A stretch of DNA of 6,733 bases, from assembly GCA_015522345.1 (NCBI GenBank), contig WAML01000046.1, positions 1 to 6,733 of the forward strand, written 5' to 3'. Source of the stretch: Desulfurococcales archaeon. GTDB lineage: Archaea; Thermoproteota; Thermoprotei_A; Sulfolobales; Desulfurococcaceae. Every line of letters begins with the position of its first letter. The first letter of the stretch is position 1. Below, piece by piece: positions 5,493-6,733 of the stretch. The notes under the pieces are model-generated. The model worked only from the letters and a program-made list of their open reading frames with translations. It was not told where the DNA came from and did not search any database. A program made the position numbers and the translations under genes.

Positions 5493-6551
5493 GTGGAGAG
5501 TATTTTGGATATTAATAAACTAGTTATAAAATATAATATAGTGATCGAATACAATGGCGTTAAAGTTCTTGATTCAGAAATAGCTAGTTTATTAAAGGCT
5601 ATTGGAAAAAAAGGCTCTATACTTGCAGCAGCTCGTTCTCTAGGCATACCGTATTCTCGGGCATGGGAGACTATAATACGTATTGAGAGAGTATTTGGTG
5701 AACCAATAATTGTTACGCGTAGAGGCGGTAGTGGAGGTGGTGGAGCCGAGTTAACTGAATTAGCTAAGAAACTACTCGAGATCTACACAGTAGCTGAAAA
5801 AAGAATGCCTATACATCTAAAGCCATCTACTCCAGTTAAGTATGTATCTCTAGAGCCGAGTATTAGGGTCGCCTATAGCCATGATCCATTGCTTGAAGTA
5901 TTACTCGGGGTTATGGAGAAGAAGGGTTATAATGTAGAAGGCTTGTGCCTCGGATCATCTAGAGCACTAGCTACTCTAGCTTTAGGGGAAACCGATATTG
6001 CTTGTATACACTTATTCGATCCAGGTACGAAGACCTATAATAAATCCTTTGTAGAAAAAAGTGTTTTACTAGACAAGCCTTTGCATATAGGTGGCTACCG
6101 TAGAGAACTAGTCTTTGCGTTAAACCCTAGTATTGAAGTAAATGACCTAAATACATTATTAAAGATGATCTTAGAAGGAAGAATAAGGATCGTTAATAGA
6201 AATAAAGGCTCCGGCACTAGGATATACTTTGACTATGTAATAGAGTCTTTCTCTAAGAAACACGGGATTACACTAGATAAGAATAGAATAAGAGGCTATG
6301 AAACAGAACTATATACACACTTAGATGTAGCTAAATACATTGCATCCGGGAAAGCAGATGCAGGACTAACGCTAAAATATGCTGCACAACTGTATGGACT
6401 AAAACAAATACACATTACATGGGAATTCTATGAATGCTACACTCTAAAAAGTAGAGTAGATAGAGAACCTATTATAGAATTCAAGAAGTTATTAAAGAAA
6501 GAAAATATAGTCAAATATATAAACAACATGCCTGGATATAGACTAATCTAA
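5493..6551 (+). CDS. ModE-type winged-helix regulator fused to a PBP-like oxyanion-sensing domain
   Basis: This is a 352-residue one-component transcription regulator, likely tungstate/molybdate-responsive. The N-terminal domain (about 17-105) is a ModE/LysR-type winged helix: LLKAIGKKGSILAAARSLGI (33-52), YSRAWETIIRIERVFGEPII (54-73), and the Gly-rich wing RRGGSGGGGAELTE (77-90). From about 124 to 345 it follows the PBP_like pattern (PF12727, also found fused to MoeA): LGSSRALATLALGETDIACI (153-172), HLFDPGTKTYN (173-183), RREL (203-206), VNRNKGSGTR (234-243), RGYE (267-270), THLDVA (275-280), KADAGLTLKYAA (287-298). There are no C-terminal MOP domains as in E. coli ModE. No signal sequence, so it is cytoplasmic. 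GTG start at 5493 is chosen from the TATA spacing. It is divergent from tupABC across a shared operator and so probably represses transport and itself when loaded. The ligand (tungstate, molybdate or pterin cofactor) is inferred, not shown. Confidence 0.9.
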   Translation: MESILDINKLVIKYNIVIEYNGVKVLDSEIASLLKAIGKKGSILAAARSLGIPYSRAWETIIRIERVFGEPIIVTRRGGSGGGGAELTELAKKLLEIYTVAEKRMPIHLKPSTPVKYVSLEPSIRVAYSHDPLLEVLLGVMEKKGYNVEGLCLGSSRALATLALGETDIACIHLFDPGTKTYNKSFVEKSVLLDKPLHIGGYRRELVFALNPSIEVNDLNTLLKMILEGRIRIVNRNKGSGTRIYFDYVIESFSKKHGITLDKNRIRGYETELYTHLDVAKYIASGKADAGLTLKYAAQLYGLKQIHITWEFYECYTLKSRVDREPIIEFKKLLKKENIVKYINNMPGYRLI

Positions 6552-6638
6552 CACTATTTTAACGAAGTCTACATACTATAATAATTTGATAATGAAGTAG
6601 TCAAGTGCTATAATTAAAATATAAAGGATCTATACTAG

Positions 6639-6650
6639 TTTATTTAAATA
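6639..6650 (+). promoter_or_regulatory. TATA box for the right-edge gene
   Basis: TTTATTTAAATA lies about 25 bases before the ATG at 6669, the spacing for a leaderless archaeal transcript. No ribosome site precedes that ATG. The rest of the 117-base gap 6552-6668 is AT-rich and shows no gene or clear terminator; the only T-run is ATTTT at 6556-6560. Confidence 0.5.
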
Positions 6651-6668
6651 ATATTGTATTGTAGCCGT

Positions 6669-6733
6669 ATGTGTGAAGTCAAGTCCTATGTTATTGCGGA
6701 AAAACTGTATACTATGTATGTAGTAACGAAACC
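6669..6733 (+). CDS. Start of a small protein, possibly CooT/COG1532-like (runs off right edge)
   Basis: From the ATG at 6669 the frame is open for 21 full codons to the window end, giving MCEVKSYVIAEKLYTMYVVT and one more Lys. The opening MCExKxYxx resembles small archaeal CooT-like proteins (COG1532), which start MCE or MCL and in bacteria bind nickel through that Cys2. The later residues do not clearly extend the match, and so little sequence cannot settle it. Gene reality is supported by a TATA element at leaderless spacing and by following the regulator gene on the same strand. Family assignment is a guess; the coding call itself is moderately sure. Confidence 0.45.
   Translation, partial: MCEVKSYVIAEKLYTMYVVTK

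Noticed and set aside
5465..5647. Minus-strand 60-codon open frame over the start of the regulator
   Set aside because: It is antisense to the winged-helix coding region and extends into the regulator's promoter; the residues look like a complement of the real gene.
1..6733. CRISPR array, tRNA, rRNA or insertion sequence
   Set aside because: No regularly spaced long repeats, cloverleaf-like segments, transposase-like frames or terminal inverted repeats were seen; the gaps are all under 160 bases.

Overview
The window looks like chromosomal DNA of an AT-rich hyperthermophilic crenarchaeon. A Desulfurococcales member such as Staphylothermus is the best guess, from general feel rather than from any marker gene. 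The signs are frequent AGA/AGG and ATA codons, TTG and GTG starts backed by GGTG-type ribosome sites, TATA boxes about 26 bases before apparently leaderless starts, and archaeal-type protein versions. There are six complete genes and one partial gene at each edge. No RNA gene, CRISPR array, insertion sequence or gap over 300 bases was seen.

Right half (about 3090-6551): a tungstate uptake module. The minus strand carries tupA (binding protein, 4502-5392), tupB (permease, 3776-4414) and tupC (ATPase, 3090-3776). Divergently on the plus strand lies a one-component regulator (5493-6551) that joins a ModE-type winged helix to a periplasmic-binding-protein-like domain. The 100-base divergent spacer holds a striking operator: four copies of GATAAC/GTTATC at exact 7-base steps (5435-5461), including a 9-bp perfect inverted repeat. 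It sits directly between the two TATA boxes, so the regulator very probably controls both tupABC and itself through this one site.

Middle (1131-2948): a glmS-like gene, glutamine:fructose-6-phosphate aminotransferase. Its sugar-isomerase half keeps the key catalytic residues. Its glutaminase half has Gly in place of the N-terminal nucleophilic Cys and carries other active-site substitutions, so it probably cannot hydrolyse glutamine in the classical way. This is the most unusual protein feature here.

Left part (1-1075): a MacB/LolD-type ABC ATPase (359-1075) followed by the start of an exported protein (1-204, running off the left edge). Together they look like the first two genes of an archaeal ABC export or envelope operon whose permease would lie outside the window.

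Right edge (6669-6733): the first 21 codons of a plus-strand gene beginning MCEVK, preceded by a well-placed TATA element. It may be a small CooT/COG1532-like protein.
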